DNA of 64,000 bases from Cyclobacterium plantarum (GTDB lineage: Bacteria; Bacteroidota; Bacteroidia; Cytophagales; Cyclobacteriaceae), in contig NZ_JAANYN010000001.1 in the NCBI RefSeq assembly GCF_011290685.1, positions 789,325-853,324 of the forward strand, in the 5' to 3' direction. Position numbers and translations under genes: made by a program. The first letter of the stretch is position 1. Each line of letters begins with the position of its first letter. A model generated the notes under the pieces. The model did no database searches. It worked only from the letters and a program-made list of their open reading frames with translations, and had not been told where the DNA came from. Shown in pieces: positions 57,016 through 64,000 of the stretch.

Positions 57016-57513
57016 TTAATCCAGGTTTTCGACCTGACTATGGCTGGAAATATAATTTTTATCAAGGGAATTAACGATTGCTTTTAGAAGTTCCAGTACA
57101 AACTTGTCCTTGATTTTTGATTCAAGGAAAGAAGGGCCGTATAAGGTTTGAGATCTTAACAATACGGTTGTGACTTTCCCCAGGGTTACGGTGTCTAATC
57201 CATAAAGCTGTTTTGGTGCCTGATAATACTTTTCAGCATCATTTTTCCACAACATCCAATCAAACAAAGGAACCAGCCTTAACTTTAATATGGCATCCAG
57301 TAACCTGACATGTATACCGCTTAAACCAATGGTGCTAAGTGAAATTTCACTCATATCCGAAATGCCCAGTACTTTCTCGGCTTTATAAAATTTGAGCTCC
57401 ATTTCATGGATTAAATCGATAATCGGCATCAGTTTTCTTTTGTCCAGACTATTGCAATGGTCTGAAAAACTTCCCAGTGGAATAAATAATGGAATTTGGT
57501 CTTTGATCATCAT
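57016..57513 (-). CDS. Hypothetical protein, possibly DUF6508-like
   Basis: Soluble, mostly helical protein of 165 residues with no signal peptide or membrane span. The stretch LVPLFDWMLWKNDAEKYYQAP near residue 92, followed by GKVTTVLLRSQTLYGPSFLESK, resembles the FDWMxW...A..Y pattern of the DUF6508 family as I remember it, where the Arg and a later Gly are conserved. The assignment is tentative and no function is known for that family. The gene is divergent from ffh across 282 bp, which contain an orphan terminator-like hairpin, and is followed by a probable terminator. A typical promoter was not identified. Confidence 0.65.
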   Translation of the reverse strand: MMIKDQIPLFIPLGSFSDHCNSLDKRKLMPIIDLIHEMELKFYKAEKVLGISDMSEISLSTIGLSGIHVRLLDAILKLRLVPLFDWMLWKNDAEKYYQAPKQLYGLDTVTLGKVTTVLLRSQTLYGPSFLESKIKDKFVLELLKAIVNSLDKNYISSHSQVENLD

Positions 57514-57603
57514 TTCTTGGTTTTTGGTTAAATTATTACAATTTACGACTAAAGGATTGAAAATGATTCGTTTGAATGTGTAAGTAACGACTTTTTTTTC
57601 ATC

Positions 57604-57631
57604 AAAAAAATACCCTGTTCAGGGTATTTTT
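57604..57631 (+). terminator. Terminator-like hairpin in the divergent region ahead of ffh
   Basis: AAAAATACCCTG and CAGGGTATTTTT are complementary around a central TT, so the likely stem is 10 bp with a 6-base loop, flanked by A and T runs on either side. It would terminate transcription in both directions. It lies between two genes that both point away from it, so no known transcript ends here. Confidence 0.6.
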
Positions 57632-57766
57632 GTATATTATATACACCTTTTTGCGTTTTTTGACTATTAAAATTTAGAAGAAAAAAGGAACATTACAAGG
57701 AAATGCTTAAATATCTTTTAGTGTAGAGTTTTATCCTACATGCCTGCCAAGGTTAAAAAAAAACGC

Positions 57767-57774
57767 TATTTTTG
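57767..57774 (+). promoter_or_regulatory. -7 box upstream of ffh
   Basis: TATTTTTG matches TAnnTTTG and lies 21 bp before the ffh ATG. At the -33 position only CTG is present, so the match is partial. Confidence 0.42.
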
Positions 57775-57795
57775 TGGATTCAAAAGACTAATGAC

Positions 57796-59133
57796 ATGTT
57801 TGACAATCTGAGTTATAAATTAGACAGGGCATTTAAAACCTTAAAGGGTACTGGAAAGATTACTGAAATCAATGTGGCCACGACTGTAAAGGAAATCAGG
57901 AGGGCATTGATTGATGCAGATGTGAACTATAAAGTAGCCAAAGAAGTCACCGATAAGATCAAGGAAGAAGCTTTAGGTAGGGATGTACTGATTGCCGTAT
58001 CTCCAGGACAGCTTCTTGTAAAAATTACCCAGGAAGAACTAACTAATCTGATGGGTGGTTCCAAAGAAGAGATTAGCCTAAAGGGAGATCCTTCTGTGAT
58101 TCTTATTTCCGGTTTGCAGGGATCAGGTAAAACTACCTTTTCGGGTAAGCTGGGGACTTACTTGAAAAAGCAGGGAAGACAGGTCTTGTTGGTAGCCTGT
58201 GATGTGTACAGACCTGCTGCCGTTGAACAGTTAAAGACCTTAGGTGCTCAGATAGGCATAGAGGTATATGCTGAGCCTGGAAATCAAAATGCGCTCCAAA
58301 TCGCTCAAAACGCCATTGATTTTGCAAAAAAATCGGGCAAGAAGACGGTGATTGTAGATACGGCCGGTCGTTTGGCAGTAGACGAGGTCATGATGAATGA
58401 AATCGCAGCATTAAAGGAAAACCTTAATCCTTCAGAAACATTGTTTGTGGTGGATTCCATGACAGGACAGGATGCTGTCAACACCGCAAAAACTTTTGAT
58501 GAGCGGCTTGATTTTGATGGGGTGGTGCTTACCAAATTAGATGGCGACAGCCGGGGTGGAGCCGCCATTTCGATCAGACATGTGGTGAACAAGCCCATTA
58601 AGTTTATTTCCACCGGGGAAAAGATGGAAAATCTGGATCTTTTTTACCCCGATAGGATGGCGCAAAGGATTTTGGGTATGGGTGACGTGGTTTCTTTGGT
58701 CGAAAAAGCGCAACAGTCATTTGATGAAGATGAGGCAAAACGCCTGAATGCCAAAATTCGTAAAAACCAATTTGATTTTGATGATTTCCTATCCCAGCTG
58801 GAGCAAATCAAAAAGATGGGTAATATCAAAGACCTTTTGGGGATGATTCCCGGAATGGGAAAAGCGATTAAGGGCCTGGATATTGACGATGAGTCATTTA
58901 TACCCATAGAGGCAATTATCCGAAGTATGACCCCCCAGGAAAGGGGAAATCCGGGTTTGATTGACGGAAGTAGAAGAAAACGGATTGCCAAAGGTAGTGG
59001 AAGGACCATTCAGGAAGTAAATAACCTGATGAAGCAATTTTCGGACATGAGAAAAATGATGAAGCAAATGAACAAAATGGGAGGGGCCCAAAAAGCAATG
59101 AGCGCCCTGGGAGGAAATATGAAAAAGAGATAA
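57796..59133 (+). CDS. ffh: Signal recognition particle protein Ffh
   Basis: GTPase of the signal recognition particle (445 aa, normal); with 4.5S RNA it targets nascent membrane proteins to FtsY and SecYEG. The N domain is MFDNLSYKLDRAFKTLKG. The G domain has G1 GLQGSGKTTFSGKLG near residue 105, RPAAVEQLKTLGAQIG near 139, DTAGRLAVDE near 187 and TKLDGDSRGGAA near 246. The C-terminal M domain binds RNA and signal peptides and is rich in Met (FSDMRKMMKQMNKMGG near 415). I start at the Met that opens the N domain; an in-frame TTG 24 bases upstream is less likely. A strong terminator follows. The SRP RNA gene was not found nearby. Confidence 0.97.
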   Translation: MFDNLSYKLDRAFKTLKGTGKITEINVATTVKEIRRALIDADVNYKVAKEVTDKIKEEALGRDVLIAVSPGQLLVKITQEELTNLMGGSKEEISLKGDPSVILISGLQGSGKTTFSGKLGTYLKKQGRQVLLVACDVYRPAAVEQLKTLGAQIGIEVYAEPGNQNALQIAQNAIDFAKKSGKKTVIVDTAGRLAVDEVMMNEIAALKENLNPSETLFVVDSMTGQDAVNTAKTFDERLDFDGVVLTKLDGDSRGGAAISIRHVVNKPIKFISTGEKMENLDLFYPDRMAQRILGMGDVVSLVEKAQQSFDEDEAKRLNAKIRKNQFDFDDFLSQLEQIKKMGNIKDLLGMIPGMGKAIKGLDIDDESFIPIEAIIRSMTPQERGNPGLIDGSRRKRIAKGSGRTIQEVNNLMKQFSDMRKMMKQMNKMGGAQKAMSALGGNMKKR

Positions 59134-59184
59134 GCCAGCGGCTGTCACCACTCATTTTCTTACCTACTATTTAATTTATATGTC

Positions 59185-59224
59185 AAAAAAAAATGTGCAG
59201 TCTTTCGGGACTGCACATTTTTTT
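59185..59224 (+). terminator. Intrinsic terminator after ffh
   Basis: AAATGTGCAGTC and GACTGCACATTT form a perfect 12 bp stem with a 6-base TTTCGG loop, flanked by an A-run and a T-run. The symmetry means it could also stop minus-strand transcription from the lipoprotein gene that converges on it. Confidence 0.88.
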
Positions 59225-59306
59225 AAATGTGAAATAGATCAGGTGAATTTAAGGGGCCGTTTCTCTAAAAAAAAATAACATGGCCTTATTAACCGTAAAT
59301 CACAAT

Positions 59307-59834
59307 TCATTCATTTGTCCCGGAATATTCAATATCCATATCGATATCCTCAGGATCTATTTCCAGAAGTTCTGCGGCATCAATCTCCAGGATCACTTCC
59401 CGGTTTACCAATTCAGCCACAATATCCATTTGCTGTTCGAAAGGTGCTCCGTTTCCATGCAGCTCGTTAAACTTTGCTTCCAGTTCCTCATCACTGTATG
59501 CGGCGTACCTCTCTTTTCTCTCTTGCTTGATTCTTGCTTTTTCTTTTGCCAATAATTCCTCCTTCCGTTCTTCCAGATTGGCCCTGTAGTTTTCCATCAT
59601 TTCATTCAACTCCTCACTGCCAGCAAATGGCGTACTGTTTACGGTAATTGGTTCGGAAGTCCCATCGATGTGAACAACCGTCATGGTGTCTGCATTTTTC
59701 AATAGGTACTCGTCACCAGTTTCCGTATCCAAAACCATCTCCTCCTTAAACTGATACCTGTCTTTCTTCTCTCCGGAACAAGCCCCAAGGAGGAAAGAAA
59801 AGAATGTCAGTAAAATCAAATATCTTGATTGCAT
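59307..59834 (-). CDS. Hypothetical Glu-rich lipoprotein
   Basis: Predicted lipoprotein of 175 residues; family not recognised. The start is set at MQSRYLILLTFFSFLLGAC, a good signal peptide with the lipobox LGAC at Cys19; an ATG 48 bases upstream would add residues that spoil it. After a short globular part (VLDTETGDEYLLKNADTMTVV) comes a highly charged helical region (LEERKEELLAKEKARIKQERK near residue 87), probably a coiled coil, then an acidic C-terminus (IDPEDIDMDIEYSG). It converges on the ffh terminator and follows pdhB in the same direction, but the terminator in between makes it a separate unit. Confidence 0.75.
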   Translation of the reverse strand: MQSRYLILLTFFSFLLGACSGEKKDRYQFKEEMVLDTETGDEYLLKNADTMTVVHIDGTSEPITVNSTPFAGSEELNEMMENYRANLEERKEELLAKEKARIKQERKERYAAYSDEELEAKFNELHGNGAPFEQQMDIVAELVNREVILEIDAAELLEIDPEDIDMDIEYSGTNE

Positions 59835-60020
59835 AATTATTAATTTTAGTAGTCTCAATAATTGGTTCATGTGGGATCTCATTCCAAGAACTGAGCTCCC
59901 ATGTCAGGAAAAAGGCGCAAAAACCGTGACAAAGACTAAAAAAAGCAGGGATAAAACCTTCAATAAGTTAAATTAATTCAAATAATTAAATAAAAACTTA
60001 TTCAGTTTATACCTATATCA

Positions 60021-60049
60021 AAAAAAAGCAACCTGGATGGTTGCTTTTT
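60021..60049 (-). terminator. Intrinsic terminator after pdhB
   Basis: AAAAAGCAACC and GGTTGCTTTTT form an 11 bp stem around a 5-base loop; on the minus strand a run of T follows. It lies 26 bp beyond the pdhB stop. Confidence 0.85.
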
Positions 60050-60074
60050 AATCAAAATCAAAAAACCTAATTTT

Positions 60075-61055
60075 TTATTTTTGATAAGTGACAGATTTTA
60101 CCGCCTCTATGGTACGTTTTGCATTGGGTAGGGTAGCCTCGATATAAGCAGGAGAATAGCTCAAAGGAATATCCATTGAATTAACCCGCATCACAGGTGC
60201 GTCCAGGTAATCGAAAGCATGCCTTTGTATATTGTAAGCCAGATCTGTGGAAAGTGAAGCTACCGGGTTGGCCTCTTCCACGATCACACACCTGTTGGTT
60301 TTTTTGACTGATTCCAGAACAGTTTTATAATCTATGGGTTTTACTGTTCTCAGATCAATAACCTCTGCTTTAATACCATCTTTTGCCAGTTCATCTGCTG
60401 CTTCGAACGCCACTTTCATCATTTTCCCGAATGAAACGAGCGTGACATCATCCCCTTTCCTTTTGACCTCCGCAATGCCCAATGGCAAAAGGTATTCCCC
60501 TTCCGGAACCTCTCCCTTATCCGCATACATCAACTCGGATTCCATGAAAATTACTGGATTATCATCTCTTATGGCGGCCTTCAGCAATCCTTTGGCATCA
60601 TATGGATTGGATGGGATAACCACTTTCAGTCCTGGGGTATTGGCAAACCAGTTTTCAAAATTAGAGGAGTGAGTAGCGCCCAATTGGCCGGCATTACCAG
60701 TCGGACCTCTGAATACGATGGGAACACTGTATTGTCCTCCGGACATGGCCAGCATTTTGGCAGAAGAATTAACCAACTGGTCCATGGCCACCAGTGAAAA
60801 ATTAAAAGTCATGAACTCTATTATGGGCCTAAGACCATTCATGGCCGCTCCCACACCCAATCCGGAAAAGCCCAGTTCCGAAATTGGCGTGTCTATAACA
60901 CGTTCCGGGCCAAACTCATCCAACATTCCCTGGCTGGCTTTATAGGCTCCATTGTATTCGGCTACTTCTTCACCCATGAGGAACACGTTTTTATCTCTCC
61001 TCATTTCTTCAGACATGGCATCTCTGATCGCGTCTCTGAACTGTATTTCTTTCAT
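60075..61055 (-). CDS. pdhB: Pyruvate dehydrogenase E1 component, beta subunit
   Basis: Beta subunit of the alpha2-beta2 type thiamine-dependent E1 enzyme (326 aa, normal), which decarboxylates pyruvate and passes the acetyl group to the lipoyl domain of E2. Characteristic stretches are MKEIQFRDAIRDAMSEEM, FLMGEEVAEYNGAYKASQG near residue 25, VIDTPISELGFSGLGVGAAM near 53, FRGPTGNAGQLGATHS near 115 and DLRTVKPIDYKTVLESV near 228. The alpha subunit and E2 genes are not in the window. Specificity for pyruvate, rather than branched-chain keto acids, is inferred from overall similarity. The gene stands alone with a terminator behind it. Confidence 0.94.
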   Translation of the reverse strand: MKEIQFRDAIRDAMSEEMRRDKNVFLMGEEVAEYNGAYKASQGMLDEFGPERVIDTPISELGFSGLGVGAAMNGLRPIIEFMTFNFSLVAMDQLVNSSAKMLAMSGGQYSVPIVFRGPTGNAGQLGATHSSNFENWFANTPGLKVVIPSNPYDAKGLLKAAIRDDNPVIFMESELMYADKGEVPEGEYLLPLGIAEVKRKGDDVTLVSFGKMMKVAFEAADELAKDGIKAEVIDLRTVKPIDYKTVLESVKKTNRCVIVEEANPVASLSTDLAYNIQRHAFDYLDAPVMRVNSMDIPLSYSPAYIEATLPNAKRTIEAVKSVTYQK

Positions 61056-61258
61056 TTATATACAAAATTTTCTATGCTCGTAAAAATAGAAAGGAATCTA
61101 TCAATTACCAAGTTTGGGCTATCAATAAGGATGTTTAATTGTAATTATGTAGCTTTATTTTTTAAATGGATTAATGGAATTGGTAGGAACATTATCCCTG
61201 AATTGCGGGACGTTTTTATTTTTTATTTCCTTTTGCTGCTGATAAATAAAAAAACAGA

Positions 61259-61759
61259 ATGGTCAAAATTGGATTGATTAGTGATACACATGGCATGCTT
61301 CCGGAAAATGCCATTCCGATCCTGGAGGAGGTGGATGAAATTTGGCATGCAGGAGATGTAGGCGATTCGGCTGTACTCGAACGCCTCCCGAAAAAACCCA
61401 TTCAAAGAGTGGTGTTTGGCAATATCGACGATACCTTATTAAGGCAAAGACTTGAGGAGGAATTATTTTTTACGGTAGCGGGGGTAAAAGTACTGATGCT
61501 GCATATTGGAGGGAAGCCTCCCAGGTACGCCACCGGGGTCAAGGCAAAAATAAAAAGACTTCAGCCGGATATTTTTATTTGTGGGCATTCCCATATATGT
61601 AAAGTAATACATGATAAGGCCCTTGATTGCCTTTACATGAATCCGGGGGCTTTGGGGAACCAGGGATTTCATCAGGTCAAAACCATGCTCACTTTTGAGC
61701 TGGATGGAAGTATCAAAAATTTAAAAGTTTTGGAATTGGGAAAAAGAGGAAAAATATAA
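61259..61759 (+). CDS. YfcE/MJ0936-family metallophosphoesterase
   Basis: Small calcineurin-like phosphodiesterase (166 aa, normal). The dinuclear metal ligands are all visible: GLISDTHG near residue 5, WHAGDVGD near 30, GNIDD near 54 and the three His sites in MLHIGG near 80, CGHSH near 104 and MNPGALG near 121. Substrates of this group include cyclic or linear phosphodiesters, but the natural one is unknown. It is divergent from pdhB across about 200 bp of AT-rich sequence in which no consensus promoter was found, and it converges with the small basic-protein gene. Confidence 0.93.
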   Translation: MVKIGLISDTHGMLPENAIPILEEVDEIWHAGDVGDSAVLERLPKKPIQRVVFGNIDDTLLRQRLEEELFFTVAGVKVLMLHIGGKPPRYATGVKAKIKRLQPDIFICGHSHICKVIHDKALDCLYMNPGALGNQGFHQVKTMLTFELDGSIKNLKVLELGKRGKI

Positions 61760-61763
61760 AAGT

Positions 61764-61781
61764 ACCCAGCCGCAGCTGGGT
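61764..61781. terminator. Possible weak bidirectional terminator
   Basis: ACCCAGC and GCTGGGT form a 7 bp stem with a CGCA loop between two convergent genes. There is no immediate T-run on either side (TTAAATT on the plus strand, ACTTTTAT on the minus), so it is a weak candidate. Confidence 0.4.
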
Positions 61782-61791
61782 TAAATTCAAT

Positions 61792-61941
61792 TTATTTTTT
61801 TTTGGAAAATCCCTTTTTAATTTCCTCAACATCCACGTTTTTAATCACAGGCTTAGCACTCAACTGTTTGATTTTTAGAATCCTGGCATTTTGAGCCTGT
61901 CTTTTTCTTTTTAGTTTTCTTTTTAAAGTAGTAACAGCCAT
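61792..61941 (-). CDS. Small basic protein, 49 residues, function unknown
   Basis: Short gene with sequence MAVTTLKRKLKRKRQAQNAR at the N-terminus and VIKNVDVEEIKKGFSKKK at the C-terminus. About a third of residues are Lys or Arg, mostly in the first 15 and at the very end, with a helical middle. It has an A-rich leader without Shine-Dalgarno and a -7 box (TACCTTTG) 39 bp upstream. Composition and size suggest an RNA- or ribosome-binding protein, and I recall similar short basic proteins in other Cytophagales, but no function is known. It is divergent from hisS and convergent with the phosphoesterase gene. The clear frame, promoter and start make a real gene likely. Confidence 0.72.
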   Translation of the reverse strand: MAVTTLKRKLKRKRQAQNARILKIKQLSAKPVIKNVDVEEIKKGFSKKK

Positions 61942-61979
61942 TTTATTTTTTATTTTGTTTCGTTCCTGAAAATGAAGGG

Positions 61980-61987
61980 CAAAGGTA
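61980..61987 (-). promoter_or_regulatory. -7 box for the small basic protein
   Basis: On the minus strand TACCTTTG matches TAnnTTTG and lies 38 bp before the ATG. No TTTG was seen at the -33 distance. Confidence 0.45.
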
Positions 61988-62085
61988 AATAAAATATCAT
62001 TAAAAACCCTTAACTATTGGTAAAAGAAGTTCATAGGCCTGAGCAATAAAGGGCCTATTGACCTCCATATCCTTATTTAATTTTT

Positions 62086-62093
62086 TAACTTTG
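62086..62093 (+). promoter_or_regulatory. -7 box upstream of hisS
   Basis: TAACTTTG matches TAnnTTTG and lies 16 bp before the hisS ATG. The nearest TTG upstream (62058-62060) is 25 bp away, longer than usual. Confidence 0.42.
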
Positions 62094-62109
62094 GGCAAAT
62101 TTTATCAGC

Positions 62110-63495
62110 ATGAGCAAACAAAAACCAAGTATACCAAAAGGGATGAGGGACTTTGATCCTGCAGAGATGGCCCGCAGGAATTATATCTTCGACACCATCA
62201 AAGAGGTATTTAAGTTGTTTGGATACCAACAATTGGAAACTCCTGCCATGGAAAACCTGTCTACCCTTACTGGTAAATATGGAGAGGAAGGCGATCAACT
62301 TTTGTTTAAAGTGCTGAATAGCGGGGAATTCCTGAAAAAAGTAACAAAAGATGATTTTAATGATGGAGAACGAAATGTGCTTCCAAAAATAGCTGAAAAG
62401 GGCCTGAGGTATGATCTGACAGTGCCTTTTGCCAGGTATGTGGTGATGCACCAAAATGAAATCACATATCCTTTTAAGCGTTTTCAGATGCAGCCTGTGT
62501 GGCGCGCTGACCGACCCCAAAAAGGAAGGTACAGGGAGTTTTATCAGTGTGATGCAGATGTGGTAGGAACAGATAGCCTGATTTGTGAAGCCGAAATATT
62601 AGTGATGATCAAACAGGTTTTTGCCAAATTTGGTCTGAAGGATTATGCCATCAAAATCAATAACCGAAAGATTCTTTCCGGAATGGCTGAGGTCATCGGA
62701 GAAACGGGTAAGGAGGGCGATTTGTGCGTGGCAATTGACAAGCTGGATAAAATTGGATGGGAGAAAGTAAGCGAGGAACTTCTTCAAAGAGGTTTCTCCG
62801 GGGAAGCGGTTGCTGCATTAAGCCCGGTCCTGGAAACAAACCATATAAATAATTTTGAAAGGCTACAATTTTTCAGGGAGTACCTGACTCAAAGCTCCAG
62901 CGGCAGGAAAGGGCTGGAAGAAATTGAAGAAGTACTGGCATTCCTTGCCATGCTGGGAGGTAATGAAGACCATGTGGTTTTCGATCCGGTATTGGCACGG
63001 GGGCTTTCCTATTATACAGGAGCAATTTTTGAAGTCAAAGTTGGTGGGGTTCAGATAGGAGCTGTGAGTGGTGGAGGAAGGTATGATAACCTTACGGGGG
63101 TTTTCGGTCTGCCCGGCATTTCCGGCGTGGGTTTTTCCTTTGGGGTGGACAGGCTTTACGATGTTCTGGATGCTTTGGATATGTTTCCCGTACAACAAAA
63201 AGAAAGTACACAGGTAATGCTGGCTTGTTTTGGGGAGAAGGAAAGGAATAAAGGCTTGAAAATACTGGCTATGCTGAGGGAAGCAGGAATAGCCGCTGAG
63301 ATTTATCCTGATCTGGTAAAAATCAAAAAACAATTCAATTATGCGGACAAAAAGAATATACCTTTTGTAGCTATTCTGGGGGCGGAAGAATTGTCCAATG
63401 AAACGATAAGTTTAAAAAATATGAAAACGGGAAAACAAGAAACCCTTTCTGTAGAAAGGGTGATTTCTGAAGTAAAAAATCCCACAATGGAATAA
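62110..63495 (+). CDS. hisS: Histidine--tRNA ligase
   Basis: Class II aminoacyl-tRNA synthetase that charges tRNA(His) (461 aa, within family range). The N-terminal PKGMRDFDPAEMARR and LETPAMENLSTLTGKYGEE are typical. Motif 2 is FQMQPVWRADRPQKGRYREF near residue 122. The histidine-specific loop is ARGLSYYTGAIFEV near 297, and motif 3 is GVGFSFGVDRLYDVL near 338. The C-terminal anticodon-binding domain runs from about 367 (VMLACFGEKERNKGLKIL). The first ATG gives the standard start. It is divergent from the small basic-protein gene and its stop lies 2 bp from that of the convergent hypothetical gene. Confidence 0.97.
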   Translation: MSKQKPSIPKGMRDFDPAEMARRNYIFDTIKEVFKLFGYQQLETPAMENLSTLTGKYGEEGDQLLFKVLNSGEFLKKVTKDDFNDGERNVLPKIAEKGLRYDLTVPFARYVVMHQNEITYPFKRFQMQPVWRADRPQKGRYREFYQCDADVVGTDSLICEAEILVMIKQVFAKFGLKDYAIKINNRKILSGMAEVIGETGKEGDLCVAIDKLDKIGWEKVSEELLQRGFSGEAVAALSPVLETNHINNFERLQFFREYLTQSSSGRKGLEEIEEVLAFLAMLGGNEDHVVFDPVLARGLSYYTGAIFEVKVGGVQIGAVSGGGRYDNLTGVFGLPGISGVGFSFGVDRLYDVLDALDMFPVQQKESTQVMLACFGEKERNKGLKILAMLREAGIAAEIYPDLVKIKKQFNYADKKNIPFVAILGAEELSNETISLKNMKTGKQETLSVERVISEVKNPTME

Positions 63496-63497
63496 AT

Positions 63498-63791
63498 TCA
63501 GTCAATTTTGTAAATGGAGCCAATGGGAATGGTGATACCTCTTTTCAAGGATATAAACCTGTCTCCTACTGCCCAGATGGTGGTGTAAATTTTGAACGCT
63601 TGCTTATCTGCTGTTTCAAAATATATCCAAACCTTTCCCCGGGAGATGTTGCCTAAAATCTGGGACCTTTGCAAATCGAGATAACGTTGTTTGATTGATG
63701 CCTCCTCAGATAAAACATCAGCCGTTGAAAAACGGAGCCCCAATACCTGCTCCTTTTCTAAAACCATGACCTCTTTTTCGAGTGTTTCCAT
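63498..63791 (-). CDS. Hypothetical protein, 97 residues
   Basis: Unrecognised soluble protein without signal peptide or membrane span. The N-terminal half is helical and charged (METLEKEVMVLEKEQVLGLR, then EEASIKQRYLDLQRSQIL), and the C-terminal half looks like beta strands (VWIYFETADKQAFKIYTTIW, then FISLKRGITIPIGSIYKID), as in small sensor or ligand-binding folds. It abuts the convergent hisS gene. Upstream is about 200 bp of AT-rich sequence with a 12 bp palindrome (TATTACGTAATA) 45 bp from the ATG, but no consensus -7 box on its strand. The protein is probably real because the frame is clean and fills the space exactly; its function is unknown. Confidence 0.65.
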   Translation of the reverse strand: METLEKEVMVLEKEQVLGLRFSTADVLSEEASIKQRYLDLQRSQILGNISRGKVWIYFETADKQAFKIYTTIWAVGDRFISLKRGITIPIGSIYKID

Positions 63792-63835
63792 AATTCATAA
63801 AATCCAGGTGGTAAATAGTTGGGATGTATTAATAT

Positions 63836-63847
63836 TATTACGTAATA
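63836..63847. repeat. 12 bp palindrome TATTACGTAATA
   Basis: Perfect palindrome in the AT-rich divergent region between the 97-residue hypothetical gene and whatever gene starts at the right edge. It could be an operator; chance occurrence in AT-rich DNA cannot be excluded. Confidence 0.35.
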
Positions 63848-63947
63848 CTTAAAAATAAGGTTTAATTATGGTATTAAAATTTTATTCTTAATATAAAATA
63901 TGGTATAAGGAATTTATTTAAAAATTAAATTCCCAATCAGATTTAGA

Positions 63948-63974
63948 TTGCCAGTGCAAAAAAAATTATATTTG
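63948..63974 (+). promoter_or_regulatory. Probable promoter for a gene beginning at the right edge
   Basis: TTG (63948-63950) and TATATTTG (63967-63974) are spaced by 16 bp, one or two short of the usual range. The last three bases of the window are ATG, 23 bp after the -7 box, which may be the start codon of the next gene. Confidence 0.5.
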
Positions 63975-64000
63975 TATAACATTCAAACAAAATATATATG

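Noticed and set aside
57514-57795. SRP (4.5S) RNA gene next to ffh
   Set aside because: The conserved GGAA-tetraloop hairpin with its AGCAG partner strand was looked for and not found.
1-64000. tRNA genes, rRNA, CRISPR arrays, insertion sequences, phage or plasmid genes
   Set aside because: No CCA-ended cloverleaf, regularly spaced repeat, transposase, integrase or terminal inverted repeat was recognised by eye; gaps between genes are short and mostly explained by promoters and terminators.

Overview
The window looks like ordinary chromosome from a member of the Bacteroidota, most likely order Cytophagales (a Cyclobacteriaceae-like bacterium; this placement is inference from gene content, no search was run). 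The reasons are: three core components of the type IX secretion system (PorU, PorV, SprA/Sov), a PorP/SprF-family protein, two large secreted proteins with the type B (gliding motility-associated) C-terminal sorting domain, families largely restricted to this phylum (DUF4837, DUF4292), -7 promoter boxes of the Bacteroidota form TAnnTTTG (three with a matching TTTG 18-19 bp upstream), and starts that mostly lack Shine-Dalgarno sequences. No tRNA, rRNA, CRISPR array, insertion sequence, phage gene or clear genomic island was seen. Coding density is very high and many genes overlap by 4-30 bp.

Layout. 1-3.4 kb: 3' part of a NhaC antiporter coupled to a DEDDy exonuclease, then a YigZ/IMPACT protein and a family 2 glycosyltransferase. 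3.4-10.5 kb (minus strand): a five-gene overlapping operon, MBL hydrolase - pssA - porU - porV - M16-like protein. 10.6-16 kb (plus): FAD oxidoreductase, a large chimeric peptidase-MA/beta-propeller/outer-membrane-barrel protein, YicC ribonuclease. 16-28 kb (minus): DUF2237, tonB, vanZ-like, gcvH, the 7.2 kb sprA, ruvA, and a malic enzyme with a phosphotransacetylase domain. 28-39 kb (minus): envelope and housekeeping genes (DUF4837 lipoprotein, MltD-like transglycosylase, gatA, tatA, a degenerate LytM/EnvC-like protein, DUF4292 lipoprotein, TPR protein, dut, a Wzx-like flippase, enoyl-CoA hydratase). 39-51 kb: isocitrate dehydrogenase, then surface-polysaccharide type genes (GT4, second flippase, GT4, FkbM methyltransferase, YfhO) interrupted by a 983-residue T9SS type B cargo. 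51-57 kb: PorP/SprF protein paired with a 1454-residue modular type B adhesin. 57-64 kb: housekeeping (ffh, pdhB, YfcE-type phosphoesterase, hisS) with several small unknowns, including a 49-residue basic protein.

How the genes fit together. SprA is the outer-membrane translocon, PorV the shuttle that takes cargo from it, and PorU the sortase that removes C-terminal signals and attaches cargo to the surface; all three are here, together with two probable cargo proteins and one SprF-like partner. TonB, the EnvC-like protein, MltD and TatA belong to the same envelope theme. The polysaccharide genes may make a glycan displayed beside, or anchoring, the T9SS cargo. No single novel system stands out with certainty. 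The best leads are the M16-like protein lacking its metal site and fused translationally to porU-porV, the chimeric 1150-residue barrel protein, the palindromic bidirectional promoter region upstream of the 983-residue cargo, and the 49-residue basic protein.
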